Shown here piece by piece: positions 11,369-23,889 of a stretch of 64,000 bases of DNA. The notes beneath the pieces were generated by a model, which saw only the letters and a list, made by a program, of their open reading frames with translations, ran no database searches and was not told where the DNA came from. Positions within the stretch are counted from its first letter, which is position 1; each line of letters starts with the position of its first letter. The stretch is from Phallus indusiatus (lineage: Eukaryota > Basidiomycota > Agaricomycetes > Phallales > Phallaceae). A program made the translations under genes and the position numbers. The stretch spans positions 62,001 through 126,000 of the forward strand of contig JAQFWX010000038.1 of assembly GCA_027605045.1 (NCBI GenBank), written 5' to 3'.

Positions 11369-13404
11369 TATGAGTGGGGAGAAAAACAGAAGCAAGTGTC
11401 GGATCCGAGTTCGAAAACGACGTTACTTCGTTGCTGAAATTCGTTATCAAGTACTTATCTATCCATCGGTTGTCTTGTCTTTTCTGAAAACCACAGGGAA
11501 CACGAATTTGCGGAAAAATTTCGCCATTGATACTGTCATTTATACAAGTCAGGTGAACGAATGAACCAGAGCTTCTGAGGCTTCAATTATTGCTGCCTCC
11601 ACATCATAGGATTACCGGCCCGTGGGGATGGCACTAATTGGCTCAAACACCATTCAAGTAGATTAGCGGGCCTCGAGGTTAGGATGATTTGAATTCGAAA
11701 TGTGAATACGTTTCTGGCGATGTCAAAGCCTTTACCTCTAGACCTTTTGAAACTGACGTGGTTTAAAGATTGCTGGGGGGACCAAAGTAGAACTACGCTT
11801 GATATTTTGACTGCTAGATAGCAGATTTGGAAGTATCTGTTCGGCTTACTAGATGGAAATTGAAGAACGTACGTTTTTGACAATTTGAAACAATTTGAAA
11901 ACGGGAAGTCGAAGTACTATCATGTGGATTGACGAGTGAGGGTATGTCAAAAATATAACACAAGGGGCCTGATTCGACGAAGAAGCGTTGAATGGATCAG
12001 GACGATGTATCAAAAACGGTGCTCTGCTGCCGGCTTTACCGCTGCCGCGCGCTCGAAATTGTGGCCATTGTATGATTGAGACAGTTGATGGTATCATCAA
12101 CTGCATATTTAAAGGAGATAACAGAGTACAAGGGAGGTGAACTTGAAGCATCTCTCTCTAGGATATCTGCAATGCTACAGTCGACACTGGCGATGAAAGT
12201 GGAGATCGGACCGTCTGTCCTGAGCGCAACTGATCAAGTAAGCTCAATTCTCTTCTCTTGTGCGCTCATACCTCATCGTCGGGAATTTGAAATCGTCTCA
12301 ATTAATAGGAAGTTGAGATTTTGAAAAGTTTCATGGGAAACAGCCCCTAGACTCGGACCCCTCTGTACGAGCTTGTAGAGGAAATTTCCCATCTCACTAG
12401 TTCAGCTGCTGCGGTGTGGCTTAGGCTCTATTCAGCTCAAGCCTTTAAATAGGGGTCGTACCATGAAAGAAAAAACCTAGAAGACTCCCTCGGTTTCTCA
12501 ATTGAAATTTGGGTTGTTCATTTCTTGTACTTTGATCTGACATCACAAGAGATGATTGTAGGTGAAAGGATCCGTCTCTTTCAAGCTTGTCAAAGCTAAT
12601 TCGCAGGTTGTATCATGTAGTTGCAGTGCTAGGGAATCATGGAAGGTTGGCACTGGCGTTCATTGGGTGTTCATTGCACACGGGCATGCGACTACCGGCT
12701 CCAATCTATAACGTCCTCCTTTCGTTGATCTTCAATGCTTCATCTTCAACTGCCGGCATCCCTGATGTTATTGGAGGGCCATCTAATTCTTTCCCCGCTG
12801 AACACCGATTCTCCAACGATTTGCAAAGACGAGCACCATGTGCTACACAATTACGTGACGCCGTGCGATAGCCAATCCGACACAGGGGATACAATTAATC
12901 ATATATGGGTAGTTGAAAAATAAATTGTCAACCCTACACCGCCCCTCGATGTTTTCCTTTGGGGGGGGAGGCCCCCCCGGCATCAAGCTAGCGCCGGACC
13001 ATGGCCATCTGCAACTGTCTTAGCGTCACCAAAGACTTGGGAAAAAACTAGCATAACGAGTTCCGTTGGCACTAGTATTGGAGCAAGCAAACCAAAGACG
13101 CAATTCAACAGGAACGTCTGTCCAACCTAGAAGGCTGATACGCATGACGGACAAGCCACGAGGCGCTGCCAAGTCATACTATGGATGACGCCAGACGCCG
13201 GCCGATCACGTGCGTATGGTTTGCCGACGAGCCGCGGACTACAGTAAGTTTTTCAGTGGAACGATTTTTGGCTTAGAAATAATTATACAAGCTTGCTGAC
13301 ATCACACAAGCTCAATTGCGTCGTCTCGTCTGCTGTGTTTTTTTTGTCTGTTTCTTTTTTGTCCCTCCTTTCAACCTTTTCATTTTCCACATCCCAGTCA
13401 TACC
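11369..13404. other. Intergenic region between transporter and ERG3
   Basis: About 2 kb between two divergent starts, so both promoters must be here. No gene motif was found in any frame. At 12961-12978 eight G residues are followed by AGG and seven C residues, a very strong short hairpin. A T/C-rich tract at 13336-13384 precedes the ERG3 start. Confidence 0.4.
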
Positions 13405-14715
13405 ATGGATCTCCTTCTTGAGTTTCTCGACAATCATATCCTCGACGACGTTTATGCGAAACTATTCCCTCTCGCTCAGTCTCAGACATCATCGCTGTCA
13501 AATTCCCCAATACCTGTTCCAGACGTCGTCAAGGTGGCATGGCATTCCTTCATGTCTTCTCAGTCAATGTCCATTTCGCCAATGAATACAAGTCTATCCA
13601 ACACCACTCTGCCCATGACCTTGGGGTCTGCTGCTTCGGCCTGGCCGCGTGATTTTATCGGACGTCAGCTTCTATCATTAATCGTCGTAACAACTATCGG
13701 AATACACATTGTGTATTTCCTATTTGCCGGTCTCAGCTACCAATTCATTTTCAACCATGACATGATGCGCCACCCCCGATTTCTACCCAATCAAGTAAGT
13801 CTCAGCAGTTGCACCGGTGTAGTCCTTCTACCACCTTTGACACGCATCCAAAACAACAGGTTAGGAAAGAAATCATGGCTTCACTGCGTTCGTTTCCAGG
13901 AATGACCGCGTTCACTCTGCCGTTCTTTTTATGCGAAGTCCGAGGCTACACCAAATTATACGACAAAATTGAGGATCATGGCTGGCCTTATTTGCTTCTG
14001 AGCCTCCCGCTTTTCCTCGTATTCACGGACTATTGCATATACTGGATCCACCGCTGGCTACATGTTCCATGGATTTACAAACGTATCCACAAACCCCATC
14101 ACAAATGGATAGGTAATTCATATTTTTTCTTTCCTATTTTGGGAACCCTTCTTACCCGTGATCACCATCAATCAGTTCCTACCCCATTCGCATCTCACGC
14201 ATTCCATCCTCTTGATGGCTTCGCGCAATCGTTCCCTTACCACATGTTCATCTTCCTATTTCCGATGCAGCGACATCTATATCTCGTATCGTTCGTTCTT
14301 GTCAACTGCTGGAGCATTTTTGTGAGTCCACCTACATCTCTTTCTCGAGAAGGGCCACGTCATTGATGTATTATTCTATGTTTAGATACATGACTCCGAT
14401 ATGATTACAGGACACCCATTGGAGAAGATCATCAACGGTCCGGCACACCACACCTTGCACCATCTCTATTTCACATGCAATTACGGACAGTATTTCACTT
14501 TTGCCGATCGCGCTGGTGGATCATATCGTCATCCCGATAGTTCCTTAGATCCGATGCTGGAAGTCAAGCTGCGCGATGGACTCTCAGCCGAAGAACAGGC
14601 CAAAGCAAAACAGGAGCAAGAAAAGCAAGGCGATGATCTCGCCGAAGAATGGGAACAAAAGATACTAGGTCCCAATACCACCACCACAACTCAAACCAAA
14701 AGCAAGACGGAATAA
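13405..14715 (+). CDS. ERG3: Delta(7)-sterol 5(6)-desaturase (C-5 sterol desaturase)
   Basis: ER membrane di-iron oxidase that introduces the C5-C6 double bond in ergosterol synthesis. Exons 13405-13794, 13860-14112, 14176-14321 and 14386-14715 splice in phase to 372 residues. All histidine boxes that bind iron are present: HRWLH (HX3H), HKPHH (HX2HH) and HHTLHH. Between them stand VPTPFASHAFHPLDGF and the helix that ends IFIHDSDM. Hydrophobic segments occur at residues about 90-115 (LSLIVVTTIGIHIVYFLFAG) and before the first box. The C-terminus is a charged Glu/Lys/Gln tail followed by a run of Thr. The length is typical. The gene sits alone, not in a sterol cluster. Confidence 0.95.
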
Positions 14716-15377
14716 TCATGGAGCTTCTTTCTTCCAAATCCGTTATGAGCGAGAAGTATAACGAAAAACTGATGTACTATTTGACCATATTATGTTTATT
14801 AATTATCTTTACTGTTTCAAATTTAATCGAAAGACAAAGTTAATAGAATCTTTAATTCCCACACCTCTTTTCAATCGAGTAGATTGTTTTGAATGTAACC
14901 AAGTCTGATTTAGTTCTGGATAGTTTGTCGTTTTGGAAAACTCGGCACAATCATTCTTCTAGAAGCTTCTTAGCGAATCCGGACTTGGCATATGCGTTTC
15001 AACGCGAACCGTGCCCCGACCAAGTACGGGATCAGAATCTTATTTAAAACCTTCCAGTTTATGTCAAAGTTTTCGTACCGCTTCTGTTCTGGTTGGATAT
15101 TTAGGTAGTTCTATCCGAAGATTGACCGACACTTAATCGACTAGTTACTATTGGGGTTACCTCATTGACAACGAGGCGTGTAAAATTGTCTTTTGAAAAA
15201 CTATTTTTGGCGTTGTCAAGAATGCATAGCTTGATAATTAAAAACACGAAACAATAGTACAACGGGAAGCAACCAGTGCCATGAGATAAAATCGCGTCTC
15301 CAATGAAGCTGTGAAAAAACGTTAAAAAAAATCACATACGGATTTCCAGTAGCAGCTTACAATGAGATAGTATAGGA
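14716..15377. other. Convergent intergenic spacer
   Basis: AT-rich space between the stops of ERG3 and the DUF1295 gene. A TTTGAATGTAACCAAGT-type 3' flank follows ERG3. No gene, RNA gene or repeat was recognised. Confidence 0.4.
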
Positions 15378-16676
15378 CTACCACCAGCATAACCAAGGAA
15401 CGCGGCTACAAGTTAGCGTGAATTAAATAAATATCCATGTCTTCTCCTAAGGGAAATCATGTGCGATGCATACTTGATATATTCTGTGTATCTCGAATAA
15501 TCTACGGCAGTCCTCCTAGCAGGTTTCTAAACAACTATGAATACAATACGAAACAAGCGGCTCAAAATAACCGACTTGCTTTCCACAAGGGTAATCCGGA
15601 CGCAGTCTGTGAATACTGAGAGTGACGTTCACAAAAATTAAAAACGATGTTTCAGAAAGTTACATACTGAAGTTACAAAATGCCATGTGAGTAAAGGGCT
15701 GACTGCTGCAATTATTGGTGCCAAACGCGGATAAGGCGAAGATTGCAACGTGCTTGAAGCAAGCGCCCATATCCCGAGCCAAACGCCTATTTCACTGGTG
15801 TAACTAATATCACAAGAAAAAGGAAAAACAAATCAGTGCTTCGCTTTTTGATAATCCAATTACCAACTTTGAGTGACGAGCCCAGGTAAATATGCCGCTT
15901 TTCAAGGTTTTCTTGCAATGTTTGCTTCTTTCGCCTGTGTTTTGCCATCTGTAGTTTTGCACGTCGGCAACAACCTCTAATAGAAACGAGGAGGCGAATA
16001 AGCCGAGGGGTATATAGTCTTTAGCCCCCAGCGGTAATTGACGTGATGTAGACAGGGTGTTAGCCTACTCGTAATCAACAACCCATTCCAAAGGTTTAGC
16101 TCAGCCTAACTCACTAGATACACTGGTAGTCCAACGAAGAAGATCCAGGTCGCTATAAGGGGTATCCGTCGTATTGAGTTAAAACGTGCTTCTCGGAAAG
16201 GCAAATACCTTGCATGAGACATACGGCTGCAAATTTCAACGGTTTATACTTTATCTCAATGGCATGGTCGAGATGAGTATCATTTCGTAATCTGAGACCT
16301 TTCTAGTGAGCGTCAGACTTGAAACAACATCCAAAAAAGTTTGAACCCGTCTAACCAAGAAGAGAAGCAATCCGAGACGGGCTGACCAGACAACTATTGT
16401 TCCGTTGAGTAATATCTGTCGAGCGGACAGATTTAATGCTTTTCCTTCCTAAAGGAACAAAATGCAGTCAGATGAATTAAACACATATCTAAACGTCCGC
16501 GGACATACCTTAATCGACTGGTAGAATAAGGACACGAGAGTAGATGCTACGAATCCAAACAGCCCCGCAAGATCGAAGGTTAGCTCGCTTTGGAGTGGTA
16601 TGGAGACGAGTCCGCCAGCGGTTTGGACGAGACAGGTTGTGGCGAGGATGGGTAAAAGTCGAGAAAAGGCGGCCAT
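15378..16676 (-). CDS. DUF1295 (steroid 5-alpha-reductase-like) membrane protein
   Basis: Polytopic membrane protein of the DUF1295 family, which has the fold of steroid reductases and isoprenylcysteine methyltransferases; the reaction is unknown. The first exon (16676-16509) gives the N-terminal LFGFVASTLVSLFYQSIK. Later exons give LNLSARQILL and WSARLGLLLFL, then YKPLKF and ATWIFFVGLPVYL, then FLLEVVADVQNYRW and SGIFTWARHSNYTSEIGVWLGIW, then SGLPLWKKPARR, and finally EYINRVPWLCWW before a TAG at 15378. The order of motifs is that of the family and the tail matches its usual Trp-rich end. One intron near the end seems to start with GC (AAA/GCAAGT). I am sure of the family; the two last splice sites are tentative. 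Confidence 0.82.
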
Positions 16677-17606
16677 TAAAGTGAGGGTACTTGTAGAGTG
16701 TGATACGGAGACTGAAGATATTGAGACCTTTATAGGATCTGGGTACGTGTTATGGATGCACCGAACAGGTGCTATTGCCACCTGGTTTTAATCCGGATGC
16801 TGAACGTTGAACGATTGACAATAACCTGACGCGGCAGCAATTCCAACTGATTAACATGAACATGTTGGAAAATCCACTACGTTGGTTGTAGGGCGTTTGC
16901 GAGAGACTAAAATGGCTCGATCGTATTAAACACCCAAGATCTGCCAGAAAACTAGATATCTGTATTATCGGTATTAGCAAAACATGCCGTAGTTTGGAAA
17001 TCAAGAAAATGAAAGGAAAGGAAATATCAGCCAGTGAAAGAAAGTTACTAAAAAAAGCCGGATATGTACTCATTCTGGCTTCCTAGGTAATGGTAGGATT
17101 ATCCAGAAGCGTCATATGGCCCCGGCAACACTCATCACGAAAGGTAATAAACAAATAAAATCCTCACTTCATGTCAGGTAAGTGGAGTAAGATGAATGGG
17201 CTAGGTCCAGGCGGTCGTAGGTCAACATGCATGGTGCCAGCGTGAGGGAACAGTGCAAGGGAGGAAATTCTTACGTAAGTCTGCTTAGTCATTCTCCAGG
17301 AGATTGAACCTCGCGAGATGTTAGGTTCGGCCAAGCCCCTTTCACACTCCGACTCGAGCTCCGCAGGACCTTCGTAGAAGGGGCTTGGAGCAAAGTACAT
17401 GGTTTTCAGGGGTAGCTCGTAGAGCTTCCAGCGGCCGCAGATTCAATTTTCAGCTTTAGACAATTAGGAACAAAATATAGATGACATATATATCTACAAT
17501 ATCACTTATGAACAAATAGAACATCATTTTGTAAACTGTAGAGATTCTTACACGCGGAAGCAAATTAGTGGATGGTAAATCTCTCAAAATTTATGGTCTC
17601 AATTTA
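16677..17606. other. Intergenic region left of the transposon nest
   Basis: Contains the promoter side of the DUF1295 gene and host DNA up to the TA target of the Tc1/mariner element (17605-17606). No gene was recognised. A conserved ~90-bp motif with inverted ends lies at about 17309-17400 and is listed separately. Confidence 0.4.
17309..17400 (-). repeat. Short dispersed palindromic repeat, copy 1
   Basis: About 90 bp that match, in reverse complement and at roughly 90 percent by eye, the sequence at 41871-41965. The core starts CCAAGCCCC, ends GGGGCTTGG, and encloses GGTCCTGCGGAGCTCGAGTC. On the minus strand one frame reads MYFAPSPFYEGPAELESE in both copies. It lies outside the mariner inverted repeats. 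The nature of the repeat is unknown; a shorter third match is near 60397-60420. Confidence 0.55.
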
Positions 17607-17630
17607 TTGCCGTTTGCAAATTTGTTTTCC
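17607..17630 (+). repeat. Left terminal inverted repeat of Tc1/mariner element
   Basis: 24 bp identical to the reverse complement of 41260-41283. It is preceded by the TA target duplication. Confidence 0.9.
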
Positions 17631-17895
17631 GACGGCAACGAGCGCTAATATTCACCCCAATGCAGCGCAAGCAAGAAAAAATTAATTATCTTGAAAACAG
17701 GTAGCTTAACCTATCTTCTTTTTTACACTAAAATTAGTAGTTTTATATGAAGAATTTTTTGAGACCTTAAAAGTCAAGTAGAAGTCTTTGGAAAAAGTAT
17801 GTATGTTCCAAAACCTGTCTTATTGCTTGATTGTAATTTATATAATGATTAAAATATTATCTCGAGCTCAAAATTCTCGTTTGAAGTGTAATATG

Positions 17896-18973
17896 TGTTA
17901 GGGCTACTCAGCTCACACTAGAGGGAGGGGATCCTAAGAAAATATATTGAAGGAAAGACTAACTACTCACCTAGAGGGAGGGGATCCTAAGAGAACAAGC
18001 TTAGGGACCCTCACTCTAGGGATAGCGACTATATACATGAAAAACGATAACGCGGCGTGCGGCCCTGACACAGCTAAGTGCTAGGCGCCCGAACCGAGCC
18101 TAAGCGACGTGATGTCATGTCAAGTGCCATGTTCCGAGCCTATCCCGGATAAGTCCGGTCTAGTACGTAACACGTGCGTGCAGATAAAGAGAGTACGGAG
18201 AGTACGGGTGTGAGGGACTTGGCTTCAACTTGTATGCTGCGCCCACTCGCCCAACTTCAGTTATCCCTCGATTTCAGAGAATGAGAGAAGTATGTAACTA
18301 GTACGCACAAGTCCGACATTAAGTACGACGACGAACTTAGATTGCCCAAGAGGTCTGACGACGACTGGGACTTGAACTATGTGCAAGTCCGCAACTAAGT
18401 ACGAGACGAGCACGCAGAGTACGGAGAAGAACAGAGACGGAGTAGATAAGAGAGAAGAATAGATTTATATTCTGACTGAGGAATCCCAGCTACAAAACTG
18501 GGACTTAAATACAGGAGTTCAAGGTAGCTATACTAAAAGGAGGAATGGATGATAAAGGAATGGTGGTCTCCAGGACGGACAAAACGGGCAGAGTCCGGAC
18601 TAGCCGAACCCCTGGTTGGTCAGGAGATCGGACGGACAGACTCCATTTGGAAATGACCGGATCGGGGGGCTGTGCACAGAGTACGGGTTGTACGAACAGA
18701 GTACGGATTGTGTATTTGATGTAACTGACGGATCATGGAGTATGGCTTACGTAAACCTCGGAAAAGATCACGGGGCACGCCGGGCGTGACATGTCACGGG
18801 CATCACACCGGGTACGAGCGTGCGACGTGCGCGAGTAGAGAAAGTGAGATAGAGACGGAACAAGGAAACAGAAAGTGAAAGTAATGGACAGGAAATGTAA
18901 ATGGAATAGAAATAAATATATACCGATGATAATAAATAAGGAAAATGAGGGGACGCGGTAGCGTACCCTGACA
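17896..18973 (-). repeat. Gypsy-1 3' LTR, interrupted
   Basis: About 400 bp of LTR split by a 674-bp foreign LTR at 18118-18791. Near its left end the word AGAGGGAGGGGATCCTAAG occurs twice, about 60 bp apart. The same pattern, in a diverged form, is in the solo LTRs at 33380 and 39226. Confidence 0.85.
18118..18791. repeat. Solo LTR, family C, nested in Gypsy-1 3' LTR
   Basis: A 674-bp insert begins TGTCAAGTGCC, ends GGCGTGACA, and is flanked by the 5-bp duplication TGTCA (18113-18117 and 18792-18796). It has no coding capacity. It is rich in the word GAGTACGG. Removing it and one TGTCA restores the surrounding LTR exactly. Confidence 0.85.
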
Positions 18974-19414
18974 CCACCCCCCCCTTCAACGAGGCGGCGT
19001 CCCGCCGCCTGTAGCTTCGACTAATGATGCTTGCAGCTTGGAGAAATCGAACCGAGGGCGACGATGGAAGAGGAGACCATTTATCGAGCGCGGCACACTC
19101 GGGTGCTCACGGTGGAACTGCCTAATGAGATCTGGGGCCGCAATATTCGACTCGGGTTCCCATTGATCATGCTCGGGACCATAGCCTTCCCAATGCACCT
19201 TATATTCGAGTCGTCTCCAGAATACACGACTGTCCAAAATCTGTTCCACGACGTAGTGCTCACCGTCATCTCTGACCTCCGGAGGTGGGGGAGCCTTGAC
19301 GCGACGACCCGGGATTGTATCTTCAACCTTTGGACGTAACTTCCCGACATGGAACACTGGATGAAGCCTTGACATCGACAGCGGTAAACGCAGCTTGTAT
19401 GTGTGCGACCCGAC

Positions 19415-20213
19415 TGTCAGGGCTACTCAGCTCACACTAGAGGGAGGGGATCCTAAGTAAATATATTGAGGGAGAAACTAACTACTCACCTAGAGGGAGG
19501 GGATCCTAAGAGAACAAGCTTAGGGACCCTCACTCTAGGTACAGCTACTATATACATAAAACGACGACGCGGCGTGCGGCCCTGACACAGCTAAGTGCCA
19601 GGCGCCCAAGCCGAGCCTAAGCTGTCAGGGTACGCTACCGCCGTCTCTCATTTTCTTATTTATTATCATCGGCATCGTTTCTTTTCTATTTTATTTATCC
19701 TTTCCATATTTTACTTTCACTCTCCGTTTCCTTGTTCTGTCTCTATTTCACTTTCTCTACTCGCGCGCGTCGTGCGCTCGTACCCGGCGTGATGTCCATG
19801 ACATCACGTCGCTTATGTTCGGCTTGGGCGCCTGGCACTTAGTTGTGTCAGGGCCGCACGCCGCGTCGTCGTTTTATGTATATAGTAGCTGTACCTAGAG
19901 TGAGGGTCCCTAAGCTTGTTCTCTTAGGATCCCCTCCCTCTAGGTGAGTAGTTAGTTTCCCTTCCAATATATTCTCTTAGGATCCCCTCCCTCTAGTGTG
20001 AGCTGAGTAGCCCTAACATAAGCGACGTGATGTCACGGGCATCACGCCGGGTATGAGCGCGCAACGCGCGCGAGTAAAGAATGTGAAATAGAGACGGAGG
20101 GAGCAAACGGAAGGTGGACTTAATGTACGGGAAATGTAAATGAAATGGAGATGAACATATACCGAGGATAATAAATAAGGAAAAAGGAGGGGACGCGGTA
20201 GCGTACCCTGACA
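19415..20213 (+). repeat. Solo Gypsy-1-family LTR inside Gypsy-1 pol, itself interrupted
   Basis: Flanked by the 5-bp duplication CCGAC (19410-19414 and 20214-20218). The ends are TGTCAGGGCTACTC and GTACCCTGACA. The LTR is split at 19622 by an inverted copy of the same family (19623-20018). Taking both out restores the pol frame. Confidence 0.88.
19623..20018 (-). repeat. Inverted Gypsy-1-family solo LTR nested in an LTR
   Basis: A 396-bp complete LTR in reverse orientation, flanked by the duplication TAAGC (19618-19622 and 20019-20023). It was therefore inserted after the surrounding LTR and is not an inversion product. Confidence 0.88.
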
Positions 20214-23200
20214 CCGACCTTGCTGACTATCGGAAAAGGCCCCAAGTACCGATGCGATAACTTGGCGGAGGGCCTGGTGGTACGAATGTCGCTCGAATCG
20301 AGGTATACCTTGTCACCAACCTTGTATTCAGGTGCCGGGATGTGTTTCCGATCGTAGTACTTGGCCATCTCGTCCTTCGACTTGGCTATGGCGGCCTTGG
20401 CTTCCTCTATCGTCGACTTCATACGCGTCTTGAACTCGTTGACAGATTCGATCTTCGAGTCAGCAACCAGCGGTTCAAATCCCATACGAGGATGTCGTCC
20501 AGTGTCGAGCTCGAATGGTGTCGCACGCGTAGCTGAATGCACGTGGTTGTTATATGCGAACTCAGCCAAGGGCAGTATCTGGTCCCAGTCGTCCTGTCGC
20601 TCAGAGGTGAAAAGTCGAAGGTACTGTTCGACTTCTGCGTTGACACGCTCTGTCTGACCATCGGTTTGAGGATGATATGCCGTAGAGGGTGCAAGCCGTA
20701 TGCCAAGGAGCCTAGAAAGCTCCTGTGTGAAGCGGGACGCGAACTGGGGGCCTCTGTCAGAGATCACCTTCATGGGGAGACCATGGAGCTTCCAGACATG
20801 TTGAAGGTACAGACGGGCTAGACCTGTCGCATCAAGTGTCGTAAATGTCGGCACGAAATGAACCCGTTTGGTGAGAGAGTCGATGACAGAGAGGATCGTG
20901 TCGAAACCGTTGGATTCTGGCAGCTCCACAATGAAGTCGACTGAGATGTGTTCCCAAGGTCGACTTGGCACTTCTGTGGGTCGGAGAAGGCCATAGGGAG
21001 CATGATGAGACGGTTTCGTACGTAGACACATGTCGCAGGCCTCGACATAGCGTTGGACGTACCTAGAGACACCTGGCCACCAGAAGGTGCGTGAAATGAG
21101 CTCGAGAGTCTTGAAACGACCCGGGTGACCACCGAGTTTGGTGTCGTGGTGCTTGGAAAGGATTTTCCGACGCAATTCGTCCACATTTGGCACGTAAACC
21201 TTGCCGCGATAATAGAGGAGGTCCTGGTCTTCAAACCATTCCGACGAGTGAGCTGAACGACCACCCAGTGCACGAAGTGTTGCAACGGCTTTGGAAACAC
21301 TATCTTCAACCTTGCCTTCCCGATTGGCCTTGCGAATCTGGCGTAGAAGGTCCTCCTCCTCCCCTTTAAGACGGAATGTTTGCAGAGCATTGATTGCAAA
21401 CATTTCGGGTCGGATTAAGGTGACTCCACGATTGTCGTCCTTTCCCGAGCCATGATCTGGGCGACGGGATAGGCCATCAGGTTTACCCATTGACTTACCC
21501 GGTATATGCTGTAGGGTGAAGTCGAATCGTGAGAGGTATACTGACCATCTAGCTTGACGACGATTGAGGTTACGCACGGACATGAAATACTCGAGATTCT
21601 TGTGATCAGTCCGTATGTCGATAGGGTGAGACGCACCTTCAAGAAAGTGTCGCCATTCTTCCAGGGATCGTATGATAGCGAGCATCTCCTTGTCGTGAAT
21701 CTCGTAGTTGTGTTCGACAGGACTAAGAGCCTTCGAGAAAAACGCAACTGGGTGCCATTTGCCGTCCTCGTTCGACAACTTTGACAGAACCGCGCCTGTT
21801 GCAAAGTCGGAACTGTCTGCTTCAACCCGGTAAGGATTAGCGGGGTTGGGAATGAGAAGAATGGGGGCAGAGGTGATTGACGACTTCAGAGTATCGAAAG
21901 CATGCTGACAAGTGTCGGACCAGACGAAGGGTGTATCTTTCTTGGTTAACCCGAACATGGGATTGGCAATACGCGCGAAATCCTTGATAAATCGACGATA
22001 GAAGTTGGCGAAGCCCAGGAAGGACTGAACCTCGGTGACATTCTTCGGGACAGGCCAATCTCTGACACCCGAGACTTTCGCGGGATCCATCTCTACGGTG
22101 TTCTCGGAAATGACGACACCTAGGTACTCGATTTTAGTCCGACAGAACTCGCACTTCTCTGCCTTGAGATATAGCTTGTGCTCGTGGAGACGTTCGAGAA
22201 CACGTCGTGTTACCTGGTCATGTTGTTCCCGATCCCGAGTATAGATGAGAATGTCGTCAATGTAGACGGCAACAACACCTTCCGAGATCATGTCTTCAAA
22301 GATCTCGTTCATCATCGTCTGGAAGGTCGCAGGACTATTTGTGAGACCAAAGAACATTACCAGGGGCTCGAAAAGACCGCGGTTGGTGCGGAAAGCAGCC
22401 TTCCACTCGTCTCCTTCCTTTATCCGCACGTTGTTGTAACCCCAGCGCACGTCCAGCTTGGTGAAGTATCGGGCACCTTGCAATTTGTTGATGAGCTCTG
22501 AGATCAAGGGCAGCGGGTAGCGGTTCTTAATCGTCATAGCATTCAATGCCCGATAGTCCTGGATGAGACGAAGGGAGCCATCTTTCTTCTTAATGAAGAA
22601 TACTGGGGAAGCCATGGGCGACTTGGAGGGTCGGATTCGTCCAGACGCAAGGTTCTCTTCTAGAAACGCGTCTAATTCGGCCTGTTCGTTGGGCGACAAC
22701 GGGTAGATCTTGCACGACTTGGGCTCAGAACCTGGCACAAGCTCTATCGGGTGATCCCACTTCTTCGACTGCGGCAGCGAGTCGAACGACTCCTTCGAGA
22801 AAATGTCGGCAAAGTCGTGGAACATCTCTGGGACAATATCTCGAAAACCCTTGGGGGCCGGTGCGTCCGAGTTGTTGGCATGGGCCTGGGCCAGTCACTG
22901 GGAGATGGTCTCGGTGGCATATATGCGGTGTGCGTCGGGCTCGTCAGGCAACATTGATATCGCGAATAGTCGATCACCTTCTTCAATCTCAGACTCGATG
23001 TCGACCAGGTCCGGTATGTCAGGATCGTGGGTCTCAGTGTCGTCCAGTTCAGGCAGAGGTGCACGTCGGATCTGCTGGAACGCGCGCCTAGAGAGTTTAC
23101 CCGCTGGCCAGCGTGGAGCGCAGGATCTACAACTAGGACTGCAGCGCATGAATTCCACTTGACCAGTCGTGTAATCTATGACGGGATTGTGGGCCTTGAA

Positions 23201-23889
23201 CCACGGCAGCCCAAACAAGACGGGATACTTGAGGGAGGTAACGGCGAACAGGGTGCGTTCAGAATGATCCCGAAAGCGAACGACCAGGTCGACGACGTGG
23301 GTAATAGAGCCAGCGTGATTGGGCGTACCGTCGACGTTAAACACAGGAATTGGTTTAGCAAGGCGTACGGAGGGAAGCCGATGTTTCTCGACAAAGTCGC
23401 AATTGAGGAACATACCGCTAGCCCCAGTGTCCAACATGGCCTTGCTGTGCAGCAGGACTCCGGTGTCAACACTTTGTAGTTCTACAGGGATCTCCAGCTT
23501 CTGCGTACCAGCGGTAGCTGCAAGTCGGTATTCCTTAGGCAACGCGCGACGTTGAGAAGGCGACAGCATACATGGAATGGAAACAGAGCGTGTAGCAGGT
23601 GGAGGCGATTCTTTGGGTTTGTCAGGGGATGCAGCAGGGGTAGTTATGTATCTCTACCCAATAGCGCTCAGGTGCTTTATCTACCAGTAGGAAGGGAGGT
23701 AGTCGATGACGAATGAGAAACAGGAGTAGAAAGGAAGATGGTGACAGTATGAAGCGAACGGAGAAACGGAAGATGTTCGGGAGAATACGGGAGGAAAGAT
23801 ACGGACCGGCATACCGGGTACCGTACGATGGATGTGGTAGCGCGTAGACTAACACATACGTCTATACTATACGCACAATATACTAGATT

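Larger units (their letters stand above)
18986..23619 (-). pseudogene. Gypsy-1 pol polyprotein (PR-RT-RNaseH-IN-chromodomain), broken
   Basis: Reading on the minus strand from 23619: a protease with the catalytic AMLDTGASG, then reverse transcriptase with YIDDILIY, then RNase H (VEADSSDFATGAVL), then integrase with an HHCC finger (HPGRFKTLELISRTFWWPG, CDMC) and the DDE core (VDFIVELP, SDRGPQFAS, TDGQTERVN), and last a chromodomain (YVVEQILDSRVFWRRLEYKVHW). Three breaks are seen. The frame is cut at 23619 by another LTR, so gag is missing. An in-frame TGA stands at 22895-22897. A 799-bp LTR insertion at 19415-20213 splits the C-terminal part at the codons for SKVG/SHTYK. The chromodomain part resumes left of 19410 and ends at 18986. 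It cannot be active. Confidence 0.9.

Noticed and set aside
15332..15390. A longer 3' end of the DUF1295 gene (frame AFLGYAGGSPILSH)
   Set aside because: The adjacent frame after the same acceptor gives NRVPWLCWW and a stop, which matches the usual family tail.
16750..17073. Minus-strand 107-residue frame upstream of the DUF1295 gene
   Set aside because: It has no motif and composition like translated AT-rich spacer. It overlaps the expected promoter.
20537..23479. Plus-strand and alternative minus-strand frames over Gypsy-1 pol
   Set aside because: They overlap the clear protease-reverse transcriptase-integrase frame and have no motif.
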